Assembly: GCF_003289945.1 (NCBI RefSeq) | Contig: NZ_QMBP01000010.1 | Coordinates: forward strand, 1-64,000 | Length of the DNA: 64,000 bases | From: Mesorhizobium hawassense | GTDB lineage: Bacteria > Pseudomonadota > Alphaproteobacteria > Rhizobiales > Rhizobiaceae | Direction of reading: 5' to 3' | Part shown: positions 1-9,392 of the stretch, piece by piece | How the letters are laid out: every line of letters begins with the position of its first letter | Numbering within the stretch: the first letter of the stretch is position 1 | Notes under the pieces: model-generated | What the model was told of the DNA's origin: nothing | Seen by the model: the letters and a program-made list of their open reading frames with translations, nothing else | The model's database searches: none | Program-made: the position numbers and the translations under genes

Positions 1-494
1 TCATAGGGCCTTTTCAAAGGCTGGAACCTGTGTTTGTCTATACAAATACAAAGACCCCAGAGGAACTCATGTGTATCAGAACCGCCCGCGAAGCAGCAGA
101 CCGGCTGCGGGATCGGATGGCCGTTGCCGCGTCCTGTTTTGAAGATGCTGCCATGTTGCCATTCGCTTCCGCAGCATCGAGCCGACGGGTGGCGGGCAGG
201 TTGAAGAACGATACGTCAACCTATCATCGCACCGAACTATCTCGCCAACGACTTGCAAGCGATGGCGCACATCAAGGCGTTCGAACACCTTGTTGAAGCG
301 GTCAGACGGGATGCGACCGAGCGCAAGCTTTTGGACGTCAGGGCTGACCAATCCTGTGTGGGCGTCTTCCGGCCGCACGTGGTCATCCAAGACCATGGTG
401 ACCCGCTGTCTTATCCGGGACGGAAGTCCGCTCCTCTGAAAAACGGGCAATGCCTGTGGCCTACTGCGAAATGTGACCTACTGAGAAAAAGAGC
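1..494. other. Left-edge stretch without a convincing gene
   Basis: No reading frame here has a recognisable product, a good ribosome-binding site and neighbours that support it. Overlapping frames on both strands look like by-products of GC-rich DNA. A short plus-frame peptide near 220-260 (PIIAPNYLAND) faintly recalls the C-terminal part of GMC oxidoreductases, but nothing around it supports that. The stretch contains one operator-like palindrome (see 34-45) and must hold the promoter of the lyase-like gene that starts at 495. Confidence 0.5.
34..45. promoter_or_regulatory. Possible GntR/HutC-type operator
   Basis: The sequence TTGTCTATACAA is a near-palindrome of the TTGT-N4-ACAA type bound by many GntR-family regulators, including HutC-like repressors of histidine catabolism. 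It lies about 450 bases upstream of a histidine-ammonia-lyase-like gene, which makes the link attractive, but the distance is long and no GntR gene is present in the window. A chance match is quite possible. Confidence 0.25.
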
Positions 495-2030
495 ATGAGC
501 AACCATCTCGCAACCATCGCGTTGAAGATGCCCGCCGCATCGATCGAGGATATCGTCGCCATAGCTCGCGAGGGCGCACGCATCGAGATTTCTCCCGCGG
601 TTGAACAACGCATTGTTGCTGCACGCGCAGTTGTCGATCGGTATGCGGAGCTCAACTTGCCTGCCTATGGCCTGACAACCGGCCTCGGTGCCGGCGTGGA
701 AACGCGCCTAAAGGCCGATGATCTCGTCGCCTTCCAGATCCGGGTTCCGCAGGCACGCGCGGTGGGCGTAGGGTGTGCTCTCTCTCGCGAAGCGGTCAGA
801 GCCATGATCGCGGTCAGGGTTGCCGGCATGGCCGCAGGCGGAGCTGGGGTTTCGCTGCGCATCTTTAAAGCATTGGTTGCAGCGTTGAATGCCGGATTTC
901 ATCCCGTCGTGCCGTCGCTTGGCTCAATCGGTGCCGCCGACCTGGCGCCATTGGCACATATGGGGTGTGCCCTCCTTGGTCACGGCGAGGCAGAACTCGA
1001 CGGCGAGGTAATGCCGGCACAAGCTGCACTGGAAAGGGCGGGACTCACGCCGCTGGATCTGGGACCGAAAGATGGTCACGCGCTCGTCGGCGCCAACAGC
1101 TTATCGGTATCGCAAGCCTGCCTCCTGGTCCATGACATCGAACGACTGTTCGAATGGTCGCTTTTGGCTGTTGCACTGAACTTCGAGGCCTTTCGCGTCA
1201 ATATTACTGCGTTTGATGATCGGGCGCTCGCCGCACGCCCCGCTTTTGGCCAGCGTGCGGTGGCGGCGCGGTTGCGCGACATCCTTTCAGGCAGCTTGCT
1301 TTTTGCAGAAGGGGCTGCGCGCCGATTGCAGGATCCGTTGAGCTATCGCTGCGTACCGCAAGTGTGGGGCGCGCTGTCGCATGCCATCGCGGAAGCCCGG
1401 CAGGCTACCCTAATCGAGCTTACCAGTTCGGGTGACAACCCCGTGGTGCTGGCGACGGAAGGCCTGATCCTGTCGCATGCTAACTTTGACCTGACGGCCT
1501 TCGTCCTGTCTTGGGAGAGGCTAGGGCAGGCGCTGGCGCATTGCGCCGCCGCGACGGCCTATCGGACGATGAAGATCATGTCGCCAGGTATCTCAGATCT
1601 CCCTCGTTTCCTGACCACGACGGGTCAGAATCGCGCTGGGTTTGCAACCGTGCAAAAAACGGTTTCCGCCTTGGAAGCGGAAATCCGCCATCTCGCCCTG
1701 CCTGTCTCGTTTACGCCTATTCCGGTGGCCGACGGCCTCGAGGATCAGGCTTCGATGGCCCCGCGTGTTCTTGCTAAGACCGGGGCAATCGTCGAACGGC
1801 TGCGATATCTCGTAGCTATCGAGCTCGTGACCTCGGCACAGGCAACAGACCTCAGAGGCGTGGCGGACCAACTCGGCACAGGAACTGGCGACGCCTATCG
1901 CATCGTTCGAAGCCTTGTCGAGCCAGTCGGCGAGGATCGTGCGCAAGGACCAGACTTTATGCGCCTTGCGAAAGTGATCGAGAATTCAGCCTCACCGGTA
2001 TCGGTCAAACCGCGCGACAAACCTCTTTGA
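495..2030 (+). CDS. Histidine/aromatic ammonia-lyase-fold protein lacking the MIO triad
   Basis: This 511-residue protein has the length and layout of the histidine/phenylalanine ammonia-lyase (HAL/PAL) family. It keeps the catalytic-loop tyrosine (Tyr58 in AYGLTTGLG), a SSGDNPVV segment and a C-terminal GLEDQASMA segment equivalent to the QEDHVSMA region of HAL. The active-site loop is odd. Where HAL has GSVGASGDLAPLAHM, this protein has GSIGAADLAPLAHM (residues 143-156). The Ala-Ser-Gly that cyclises into the MIO cofactor is absent and the loop is one residue shorter. Ordinary MIO-dependent deamination is therefore unlikely, and the protein may use related chemistry or another substrate. 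It leads a three-gene set with an ornithine-cyclodeaminase-like enzyme and a PhnD-like protein. The family is clear; the activity is unknown. Confidence 0.85.
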   Translation: MSNHLATIALKMPAASIEDIVAIAREGARIEISPAVEQRIVAARAVVDRYAELNLPAYGLTTGLGAGVETRLKADDLVAFQIRVPQARAVGVGCALSREAVRAMIAVRVAGMAAGGAGVSLRIFKALVAALNAGFHPVVPSLGSIGAADLAPLAHMGCALLGHGEAELDGEVMPAQAALERAGLTPLDLGPKDGHALVGANSLSVSQACLLVHDIERLFEWSLLAVALNFEAFRVNITAFDDRALAARPAFGQRAVAARLRDILSGSLLFAEGAARRLQDPLSYRCVPQVWGALSHAIAEARQATLIELTSSGDNPVVLATEGLILSHANFDLTAFVLSWERLGQALAHCAAATAYRTMKIMSPGISDLPRFLTTTGQNRAGFATVQKTVSALEAEIRHLALPVSFTPIPVADGLEDQASMAPRVLAKTGAIVERLRYLVAIELVTSAQATDLRGVADQLGTGTGDAYRIVRSLVEPVGEDRAQGPDFMRLAKVIENSASPVSVKPRDKPL

Positions 2031-2101
2031 ACCGGCTTCCTGGTCTCATCCCGGGGAAGCCCGGATAGATCCAATCGAGTTGAAAAATTGGAGGAACAGG
2101 A

Positions 2102-3106
2102 ATGCCGGAAATCTGGATCGACTATCTGAACGCGCTTGACGTAAAGGCGCTGAGCCTGACGAACGAGGAGATTCTTGATGCGGTTTCAAAGGCCCTGGAT
2201 GCCCAGGGTCGCGGCGAGACCGTTATCGAGCCTCGTGTCCATCTTGTCCCGGAAAGTTCTGACAAGGGCCATTTCAATGTGTTGCGTGGCTACGTAAAAC
2301 CGCTCGACGTTGCTGGTGTGAAGGTGGTTGGCGATTTCGTCGACAACTATAAGGTCGGTCTTCCTTCCGAGCTGGCCGTCCTAAACTTGTTCGATCCGCG
2401 CACTGGCGTGCCCAGAGCCGTCATAGATGCGACGGCAATCACCGACATGCGGACTGGCGCGGTAACCGCGATCGGCGCAAAACATCTCGCACGTAAGGAC
2501 AGCAAGGTACTCGGCCACGTCGGTGCGCGCGGAACTTCCTATTGGAATGTCCGCCTGCTCGATCATCTCTTCGATTTCGACGAAATTCGCGTCCACTCCC
2601 GTCGGCCTGAAAGCCGCGAGGGCTTTGCGGCCCGGCTGACGCGAGACCTTGGCAAGAAGATCGTCGTCACAGACAATTGGGAGGACTGCCTGAAGGGCGC
2701 TGACATCATGGTTGAGGCCAGCCGTTTGCCGGAGCCCACGCCACTGTTCAAAACCAACTGGGTGAAGACAGGGGTTTTTGTGGTTCCATACGGGACGATG
2801 AGTGCGCTGGAATTCGACATCACCGATATCATGGACAAGGTGGTTGTTGACGACTGGGGCCAGTGCCAGCCGGGACGCCCCTTTGGGGCACTCCGCCGCC
2901 ATGTCGACGAGGGCAAGGTCACCTTGGAGACATTGCACGCCGAAATGGGCCAGATTGTCTGTGGCGCCAAGTCCGGTCGCGAAAGTGACGATGAAACGAT
3001 TCTCTTCTGGCATCGCGGGCTTAGCAGCACAGACGTCGCCCTCGGCGCCGCCATGGTCGAAAAGGCAAACCGCATGAACATCGGCCAGAAACTCCGTTTT
3101 GCCTGA
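2102..3106 (+). CDS. Ornithine cyclodeaminase/mu-crystallin family protein
   Basis: The 334-residue protein belongs to the NAD(P)-dependent OCD/mu-crystallin family, whose members deaminate, cyclise or reduce amino and imino acids in the cytoplasm. Visible family features are the LFDPRTGVPRAVIDATAITD block (about residues 98-117), the MRTGAVTAIGAKHLAR segment that follows, and a Rossmann-type stretch starting at VLGHVGARGTS. A strong ribosome-binding site (GGAGGAA) precedes the ATG. It lies 71 bases after the HAL-like gene and 6 bases before the PhnD-like gene, so the three are probably co-transcribed. The substrate cannot be read from sequence; the neighbour suggests that an amino acid or its lyase product is processed by both enzymes. 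Confidence 0.88.
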   Translation: MPEIWIDYLNALDVKALSLTNEEILDAVSKALDAQGRGETVIEPRVHLVPESSDKGHFNVLRGYVKPLDVAGVKVVGDFVDNYKVGLPSELAVLNLFDPRTGVPRAVIDATAITDMRTGAVTAIGAKHLARKDSKVLGHVGARGTSYWNVRLLDHLFDFDEIRVHSRRPESREGFAARLTRDLGKKIVVTDNWEDCLKGADIMVEASRLPEPTPLFKTNWVKTGVFVVPYGTMSALEFDITDIMDKVVVDDWGQCQPGRPFGALRRHVDEGKVTLETLHAEMGQIVCGAKSGRESDDETILFWHRGLSSTDVALGAAMVEKANRMNIGQKLRFA

Positions 3107-3112
3107 GCTGTC

Positions 3113-3928
3113 ATGAGCGTAGCTAACCTCATCGCCTGTTCGCGAATGTACAATGTCACACCGGCCGCTCGCGCGTGCTGGGACGATCTGTTCTTCTGGC
3201 TAAGCGGACAGGCGGGCGTGGAGCTCAAGATCATATCCCATCCCGCGCCTGCGCCCTTGTCCGAACTATGGGCAAGGCCAGACATGGGAGCCGTCTTCAT
3301 GTGCGGCTATCCCCTTTCCCTCCTGGCGGAGAATGAGCGTCCGACCGTGCTGGCCGCGCCCGTAGCCCATGCTTCATGGGCCGGAGGCCGGCCCTGCTAT
3401 GCAAGCCATATCGTCGTGTCCAAGGACGGGCCAGTGCGGACGGCTGCGGACCTACCGACGGCGATTTGGGGTTGGACAGTCCGAGACTCCCAATCTGGCT
3501 ATAATGCGCCGCGCGACTTCCTTTCTGGTTTTTTGCCCGAAAGAGCACCTGCACTGCGCACCGTTGGGCCTCTCCTTAATCCATCAGGCGTCGTTGCGGC
3601 GCTTCGCGAGGGGCGCATTGAAGTCGGGGCTATGGACGCCTATGCCTATACGTTGCTGTCAATGCACGAACCGGATGCGGTGGTGGGATTGCGCATCGTG
3701 GCGACGACCAGGTCACTGCCGTGTCCGACGCTCGTTTCGTCCAGAACTGCGCCCGCCGATATGGTGTCAACTCTGCGGCAGGCGCTGTTGCGGGCTCATG
3801 AAAGCGAAGACGGACGTGCTGCGTTACGTCCGCTCGCGATTGAACGGTTCGACAACCCGGATGTGGCCTCCTACCGCGTGCTCGCGGAGGCGGCGGAGGC
3901 GGTCGATCAGAGGCTTGCCGCATGGTGA
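3113..3928 (+). CDS. PhnD/SsuA-like substrate-binding protein
   Basis: The 271-residue protein resembles the PhnD/SsuA/transferrin-type periplasmic binding fold: an early domain with MGAVFMCGYPLSLLAENE, a central hinge around WGWTVRDSQSGYNAPRDFL, and EVGAMDAYAYTLLSMHEPD typical of the second lobe. No signal peptide is evident at the N-terminus (MSVANLIACSRMYNV), so it may be a cytoplasmic sensor or effector-binding protein rather than a transport subunit, and no permease gene is adjacent. It starts 6 bases after the OCD-like gene and is probably the last gene of that operon. Confidence 0.7.
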   Translation: MSVANLIACSRMYNVTPAARACWDDLFFWLSGQAGVELKIISHPAPAPLSELWARPDMGAVFMCGYPLSLLAENERPTVLAAPVAHASWAGGRPCYASHIVVSKDGPVRTAADLPTAIWGWTVRDSQSGYNAPRDFLSGFLPERAPALRTVGPLLNPSGVVAALREGRIEVGAMDAYAYTLLSMHEPDAVVGLRIVATTRSLPCPTLVSSRTAPADMVSTLRQALLRAHESEDGRAALRPLAIERFDNPDVASYRVLAEAAEAVDQRLAAW

Positions 3929-4106
3929 CGGCAGGAGCACGCAGCGACGACTGCACTAGTAGATTAGTCGAGATAGCCGGGGCGAACCTGCTCTGCGCGC
4001 GAGACCTAGGAGCATCGTCTTGACTTGGATCCAAAGAACATTCCCCCATGACGGCCGTCGGCTCGATAAGGGGGGCGCCTGGTGCCGCGCTCCGTCTAGG
4101 CGCGTA

Positions 4107-4697
4107 CTATGCGTCGATGCCGGGGATCAGCAGGCAGATGTAGCGCCAGCAGATCCGGTGTGCCCGCTCCAAATCCTCGTCCTCATACTCGCCCACGCTC
4201 TGCCAAAAGAAGCCGTCGATCAGCGCGGCGATGCCGTCGACGGTGTCGTCGACCTGATCAGTCGGAACCAATTGCTTGACGGCGTAGCGGATGTTGGAGA
4301 CGAAGCGCGCGCCGGTCAGGTGGTAGAGGTGTTTGATGCGTGGCTCCGTCTGCGCGGCAATCATGAACTGCGCCCAGGTCACGGCGCGGTTGGGCATGCC
4401 GAGGTGCTGCTGCGCGAACGAGCCATCGACGATCGCCTTCAGCCGTTGCCCCGGCGTCGGATTGGTCGGCGCCAACCTCATGATGTTCTGGCGAAACAGG
4501 TTCGACAGGTTGCGCATGGCCAACGCCATCAGCTCTTCCTTGCTGTCGAAATAATGGTTGACCAGACCGGCCGACATGCCGGCGCGCCGGGCGATGACCG
4601 CCATCGTGGCGCCGGACATGCCTTCCTCGCCAACGACGGCAATCGCGGCGTCTATAAGCTCGTCGCGGCGCATCGCCTTGATTGACCGTTTCACCAT
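4107..4697 (-). CDS. TetR/AcrR-family repressor, BetI-like
   Basis: The 196-residue regulator has a classic TetR N-terminal helix-turn-helix (about residues 12-55, with GMSGATMAVIARRAGMSAGL and NHYFDSKEEL) followed by a BetI-like ligand-binding domain. It is divergent from the CocE/NonD hydrolase gene, and only 76 bases separate the two starts. Repression of itself and of the hydrolase/transporter operon from the shared intergenic region is the natural reading, with the effector probably an imported ester or its product. The ligand is unknown. Confidence 0.9.
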   Translation of the reverse strand: MVKRSIKAMRRDELIDAAIAVVGEEGMSGATMAVIARRAGMSAGLVNHYFDSKEELMALAMRNLSNLFRQNIMRLAPTNPTPGQRLKAIVDGSFAQQHLGMPNRAVTWAQFMIAAQTEPRIKHLYHLTGARFVSNIRYAVKQLVPTDQVDDTVDGIAALIDGFFWQSVGEYEDEDLERAHRICWRYICLLIPGIDA

Positions 4698-4720
4698 TGC
4701 AATGCCTTCTCGTTCGTATG

Positions 4721-4757
4721 TTAATTAGCCATTCAATATACCGTATCACCATTCAAT
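4721..4757. promoter_or_regulatory. Divergent promoter region with a repeated CCATTCAAT box
   Basis: The short gap between the TetR gene and the hydrolase gene is AT-rich and carries the 9-mer CCATTCAAT twice (4729-4737 and 4749-4757), 20 bases or about two helical turns apart. The first copy follows TTAATTAG, forming an imperfect palindrome with AATT/ATTG halves. This is the expected place and spacing for an operator bound by the adjacent TetR protein. No binding evidence exists; the assignment rests on position and repetition. Confidence 0.4.
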
Positions 4758-4773
4758 CCAAGCCGGAGTTCAA

Positions 4774-6798
4774 ATGCCCAGCGTCGCTATTTCCGGGGTC
4801 AGAACCGTCGAAACACACTGGATTCCGCTTGCCGACGGCCGCAAGCTGGCCGCCCGTCTGTTCCTCCCGGAGGACGCCGAGAAAAATCCCGTCCCGTTAA
4901 TCTTCGAATACATCCCGTATCGGCGCCGTGACGGCACGCGCACCGGCGATGAAGAGATGCATCTTTTCTTTGCCGGCCATGGCTATGCCTGTGCCCGCGT
5001 CGACATTTCCGGCACCGGCGATTCAGACGGCCTGCTCGACGACGAATACGTCAAGCGTGAGCAAGACGATGCGCTCGAGATCCTCGACCATCTTTGTTCG
5101 CAACCATGGTGTACCGGCGTGGCCGGCATGATCGGCAACAGCTGGGGTGGCTTCAGCGGCCTGCAGGTCGCGGCCCGCCGCCCGCCGCAGTTGAAGGCGA
5201 TTGTCACCTCCTGCTCGACCGACGACCGCTATGCCTGCGATGCGCATTACAATGGCGGATTGGTGATCAACGACAATTTCGGCTGGGGCGGGGCGCTTTT
5301 CGGCTATTCGGCGCTGCCGCCGGATCCCGCCGTCGTTGGCGAGGACCGCTGGCGCGAGATGTGGAAGAATCGGCTCGACGACCACAAGAACCATGCCGCC
5401 GAATGGTTGAAGCACCAGCGCCGCGACGCGTTCTGGAAGCAGGGTTCAGTCTGCGAGGATTTTTCCGCGATCGAATGCGCGGTGCTGGCGGTCGGCGGCT
5501 ATCTCGACGGCTATACGCAGACGATCTTCAGCCTGGTCGAGAATCTCACGTCGCCGGCCAAGGGCCTTTGCGGGCCCTGGGGCCACAAGGAACCGAACTA
5601 TGGCGTCCCCGGCCCTGCCGTCGGTTACCTGCAGGAATGCATCCGCTGGTACGATCATTGGCTGAAGGGCATCGACAATGGCGCCGACCGCGATCCGGAC
5701 ATGCGCTTCTATTTGATGGACTATGCCACGCCGCACTCGCATATTGACTTCAGACCGGGCCGCTGGCTGGGCTTTCCGCAATGGCCGGCGAAGCAGATCG
5801 GCGGCAAGGCCTATTGGCTGAACGGCGACGGCAAGCTCGGCGAGACGCAAGGAGCCGGCGGGGCAGCGCTGACCATCTCATCGCCGCTCACCACCGGCGT
5901 GCAGGGGCAGGAATGGTGCCCCTATGGCCAGGGCCGCATCTCGGCTGAGGGCGCGCGCGACCAGCGTGCCGACGATGGCGGCTCGCTGTGCTTCGACAGC
6001 GCGGTAATGGCTGCCGACCTGCCGCTTGCCGGTATATCGAAAATCAGGCTGCGCGTCGCCGCCGACAAACCGCAGGCGCAACTCTGCGTCAGGCTGAACG
6101 ACCTGGCGCCGGATGGCACCTCGGCCTTCATCACGTTTGCGCTACTCAATCTCGCGCACCGCCAGAGCCATGAGTTTCCGACGCCGTTGACGCCGGGTCA
6201 GTTCGAGGATGTCGAGCTCGACTTCAAGCCGGTGGCGCAGATCATCCCGGCCGGACACAGGCTGCGGGTGGCGATTTCTTCGTCCTACTGGCCAATGGCC
6301 TGGCCGTCGCCGGAGCGCACCATGCTGACCTTCGATCCGAAGGGCTGCCGACTCGATCTCGCAGTCCTGGCCAGCGAGGAAGGCCTGACACCCGTCGCCT
6401 TCGAGGATGCGCTGTGGGCTAAGCCCCGCCCATTTACGGTCAATGAGCCGGCGCGCCAGCTGCGCTCGCTGACGACCGACCTGCCGACCGAGCGCACCGA
6501 ACTGACGGCACTGTCCGAGGACGGTCGTTTTGTCTTCGAGGACATCGGCACCGAGATCACCTCGTGGCGCCGCAAAATCTATGGGATCACCGCCAACGAC
6601 CCGGCGAGCTGTGTGACGCAAGTGACCTGCCACGAGGAATTGACGCGTCCGGATTGGAACGCGCGGCTCGATTGTCAGATCACCTTCAGCTGCGACCGCG
6701 AGAATTTCTATGCCCGCGGCTGGGTCAGGGCTTCCGAACGGGGAACGATCTTCGCTGAACGGACCTACGACGAGGTCATTCCACGCGACTGCATGTAG
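4774..6798 (+). CDS. CocE/NonD-family serine hydrolase
   Basis: The 674-residue protein matches the CocE/NonD hydrolase family (cocaine-esterase and X-Pro-dipeptidyl-peptidase type). The nucleophile elbow GNSWGG places Ser at residue 123. A GGYLDGYT segment and GPWGHKEPN probably supply the acid and histidine of the triad. The C-terminal jelly-roll domain follows (ADLPLAGISKIRLRVAADKP onward). There is no signal peptide, so it acts in the cytoplasm. It lies 23 bases upstream of a peptide-type ABC importer and opposite a TetR gene, which suggests that an imported ester- or amide-linked compound is cleaved after uptake. The actual substrate is not evident. Confidence 0.88.
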   Translation: MPSVAISGVRTVETHWIPLADGRKLAARLFLPEDAEKNPVPLIFEYIPYRRRDGTRTGDEEMHLFFAGHGYACARVDISGTGDSDGLLDDEYVKREQDDALEILDHLCSQPWCTGVAGMIGNSWGGFSGLQVAARRPPQLKAIVTSCSTDDRYACDAHYNGGLVINDNFGWGGALFGYSALPPDPAVVGEDRWREMWKNRLDDHKNHAAEWLKHQRRDAFWKQGSVCEDFSAIECAVLAVGGYLDGYTQTIFSLVENLTSPAKGLCGPWGHKEPNYGVPGPAVGYLQECIRWYDHWLKGIDNGADRDPDMRFYLMDYATPHSHIDFRPGRWLGFPQWPAKQIGGKAYWLNGDGKLGETQGAGGAALTISSPLTTGVQGQEWCPYGQGRISAEGARDQRADDGGSLCFDSAVMAADLPLAGISKIRLRVAADKPQAQLCVRLNDLAPDGTSAFITFALLNLAHRQSHEFPTPLTPGQFEDVELDFKPVAQIIPAGHRLRVAISSSYWPMAWPSPERTMLTFDPKGCRLDLAVLASEEGLTPVAFEDALWAKPRPFTVNEPARQLRSLTTDLPTERTELTALSEDGRFVFEDIGTEITSWRRKIYGITANDPASCVTQVTCHEELTRPDWNARLDCQITFSCDRENFYARGWVRASERGTIFAERTYDEVIPRDCM

Positions 6799-6821
6799 CC
6801 GACAAGAAGGGGAAACAGAAA

Positions 6822-8363
6822 ATGCGCATGAAACTCGACCGCAGAACATTCCTGGCCGGCTCGTCGGCATTGGCGATCCTGCCCTATGTCAGCTTTGCCC
6901 GGGCGGCTGACAGAACTAACCCGATCATCGCGCTCGATACCGACATCGGCAATCTCGACCCGGGCAATCGCGTCGGCACTACCGAGAGCAACATCATCCG
7001 GTCGGTATGCCAGACGCTGGTGCGCTTCGAGCCGGGCAAGACCAGTTGGACCAATGACGCGGCAAAGGAGATCAAGCAGATCTCCGACACCGAATTCGAC
7101 TTCGAGCTCAACCGCGGCCAGATGTTCACCGGCGGCTTCGGCGAGATGACGGCGGATGACGTCAAATACTCGTTCGACCGTTTCATCGACGGCGACAAGA
7201 ACGGCAAGAAGCTCACCTACGCCGACGACATGGAAGCGCTAAAGGCGGTCGAGGTGACCGGCAAATACACCGGCAAGCTGATCCTGAAACACCCTTCGGC
7301 TGCCCTTTGGCTTATCGGCCTCTGCGACGCTTCGGGCGCGATCCTGTCGAAGAAGGCCGTCGAACAGCTTGGCGACAAGATCGCCACGACGCTGATCGGC
7401 TCCGGCCCGATGACGCTCAAGGAATGGCGCCCGAAGGAGCAGTTCGTGCTTGCCGCCAACCCGGATTACAAGGGTCCCTACAAGCCGCATTTCGAGGAGC
7501 TCACCGGCAAGATCATCCCCGAGCACAAGACCGCTTTTCTGTCCTATCAGGCCAAGGAACTCGACTTCACCGCTTTCGACGCCGACCAGCTCAACACCGC
7601 CAAGCGCCTACCGGACACCAAGGTGATCGACATTCCCGGCATCGACTACACTTGGATTGGCATCAATGTTGAGAAGGGCGATCTCGCCGACCTTAAGGTG
7701 CGCCAGGCGATCCGCTGGGCGATCGATGTCGATGCGATCATTCAGGGCGCCTATTCCGGCGCCACCTCGCGCGCCAAGACGCTGCTGGCGCCCGGGCTGC
7801 TCGGCAACTGGGCCGATGCGCCCCTTTACACCAGAGATGTCGCCAAGGCACAGGCGCTGGTCGCCGAGACCGGCAAGACCGGACTAACCTTCACCTTCAC
7901 CTGCCTCAACGACGCGACGTCGCTGGCGGTTGCCCAGATCGCCCAGGCCAACCTCGCCGAGATCGGCATCACGCTCACCATCAACGCGATGGATTCAGGC
8001 GCCTACTGGGCGCTCGGCGCCGACGACGCCAGTAAGGATCTCGAACTGACGCTCATTCCTTACACGTCCAAGTTCGACCCGAGCTTCCAGACGCAGTGGT
8101 TCCTCGCCAGCCAGATCGGCCTGTGGAACTGGCAGCGCTGGAACAGTCCCGAGTTCGACAAGCTGCACCAGGAGGGGCTGGAGACGCTGGACACGGCCAA
8201 GCGCGAGGAGATCTATATCAACATGCAGAAGCTGCTCGATGAATCGGCTTCCTGCATCTGGATCACGCACGGCCGCAACTTCTTCGTCGACGCGGCCTGG
8301 CTGAAGCCGATGTTCCTGCCCAACGGCAAGGACTGGCAATTCGAATTCTTCGACAAGGCGTAA
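6822..8363 (+). CDS. Dpp/Opp-type ABC importer, periplasmic binding protein
   Basis: The 513-residue solute-binding protein of the SBP_bac_5 family captures peptides, opines or similar compounds in the periplasm for the permeases encoded next. The N-terminus carries a twin-arginine-like signal (DRRTFLAGSSALAILP, then cleavage near FARAAD). The mature part has the family pattern of an early TTESNIIRSVCQTLVRF segment and GLRYSFDRF-like MTADDVKYSFDRFIDG. It is the first transport gene of a five-gene importer set and follows the hydrolase by 23 bases with an AAGGGG ribosome-binding site. Confidence 0.9.
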   Translation: MRMKLDRRTFLAGSSALAILPYVSFARAADRTNPIIALDTDIGNLDPGNRVGTTESNIIRSVCQTLVRFEPGKTSWTNDAAKEIKQISDTEFDFELNRGQMFTGGFGEMTADDVKYSFDRFIDGDKNGKKLTYADDMEALKAVEVTGKYTGKLILKHPSAALWLIGLCDASGAILSKKAVEQLGDKIATTLIGSGPMTLKEWRPKEQFVLAANPDYKGPYKPHFEELTGKIIPEHKTAFLSYQAKELDFTAFDADQLNTAKRLPDTKVIDIPGIDYTWIGINVEKGDLADLKVRQAIRWAIDVDAIIQGAYSGATSRAKTLLAPGLLGNWADAPLYTRDVAKAQALVAETGKTGLTFTFTCLNDATSLAVAQIAQANLAEIGITLTINAMDSGAYWALGADDASKDLELTLIPYTSKFDPSFQTQWFLASQIGLWNWQRWNSPEFDKLHQEGLETLDTAKREEIYINMQKLLDESASCIWITHGRNFFVDAAWLKPMFLPNGKDWQFEFFDKA

Positions 8364-8426
8364 GGTCAGAGCCGTGACCTGGGAGGGGTGGTTGACCAGA
8401 TGTGGCGGACTAGATCCGGAGCGTTC

Positions 8427-9392
8427 ATGACCAGATCGCAACGGACCGCCGCCTTCATCGCGAGCCGTCTGGCGTCGGTGATGCTGACCATCGCCGGGGC
8501 CACGCTGCTTCTGTTCCTGATGGTGCGGCTGGTGCCGGGCGACTTCACCTCGGTGATGCTCGGCCCGAGAGCGACGCCGGTGCTGCGTGCCCAGATAACC
8601 CATGACATGGGCCTCGACCGCAGCATGGTCGAGCAGCTCTGGCTGTTCGCCAGCCGCGCCGCGACTGGCAATTTCGGCGAGGATGTCGTCTCGCACCGGC
8701 CGATCCTCGACATCGTGCTCGATGTCGTTCCCAACACGCTGGCGCTGGCCTTCAGCGCGCTGGCGCTGGCGATGGTAGTCGGCATTCCGATCGGCGTAAT
8801 CGCGGCGCTGAAACCAGGCTCTTGGCTCGACAGCGGCCTGGCGCTGCTATCGATCTCCTTCATCACCACGCCAACGCTGGTGGTCTCGGTCATCCTGTTC
8901 CTGATCTTCGCCATCGGCCTGCACTGGCTGCCGGTGGCCGGAGCCGGCAACCCCGGCGACATCGCAGACAGGCTGCAACATCTGGTCCTGCCCTCGGTGG
9001 CGCTTGCGCTAGGCTGGGTTGGCTACATCTCGCGGTTAGTGCGCGCCGCACTGCTCGACACACTGGCCGAACTGCATGTGCGCACGCTGCGCGCCTATGG
9101 CGTGTCGGAATACCGCATCGTCGGGCTGTACGCACTGAAACTCGCGCTGGTGCCTGTGGTGTCGATCCTCGGCATCGGGCTCGGCGATCTGATCGGCAGT
9201 TCGGTCGTCGTCGAGATCATCTTCGCCCGACCGGGCATCGGCAGCCTAATCTTCAACTCGATTGCGCAACGCAACTACCCCGTCGTGCAGGCCTGCATCG
9301 TGTTCATCGTCGCCTTCTACATCGTCGCCAATCTCGTGGTCGACATGATCAACGCGGGGCTCGATCCTCGAATCGCGGCGGGGCGGGGATGA
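8427..9392 (+). CDS. Dpp-type ABC importer permease, DppB-like
   Basis: This inner-membrane permease has about 321 residues when started at the ATG at 8427. That start is preceded by a GGAG and gives the usual short cytoplasmic tail before the first membrane segment (TMLTIAGATLLLFLMVRL). A GTG at 8388 in the same frame is a weaker choice. Six hydrophobic segments and the DppB-type cytoplasmic loop near YGVSEYRIVGLYALKLALVP, the ATPase-contact (EAA) region, are visible. Its stop overlaps the next start in an ATGA, so the two permeases are translationally coupled. Confidence 0.88.
   Translation: MTRSQRTAAFIASRLASVMLTIAGATLLLFLMVRLVPGDFTSVMLGPRATPVLRAQITHDMGLDRSMVEQLWLFASRAATGNFGEDVVSHRPILDIVLDVVPNTLALAFSALALAMVVGIPIGVIAALKPGSWLDSGLALLSISFITTPTLVVSVILFLIFAIGLHWLPVAGAGNPGDIADRLQHLVLPSVALALGWVGYISRLVRAALLDTLAELHVRTLRAYGVSEYRIVGLYALKLALVPVVSILGIGLGDLIGSSVVVEIIFARPGIGSLIFNSIAQRNYPVVQACIVFIVAFYIVANLVVDMINAGLDPRIAAGRG

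Noticed and set aside
200..300. Possible GMC oxidoreductase C-terminal fragment (PIIAPNYLAND)
   Set aside because: The match is only about ten residues long, the following residues do not fit the family, and no other GMC motif is nearby.
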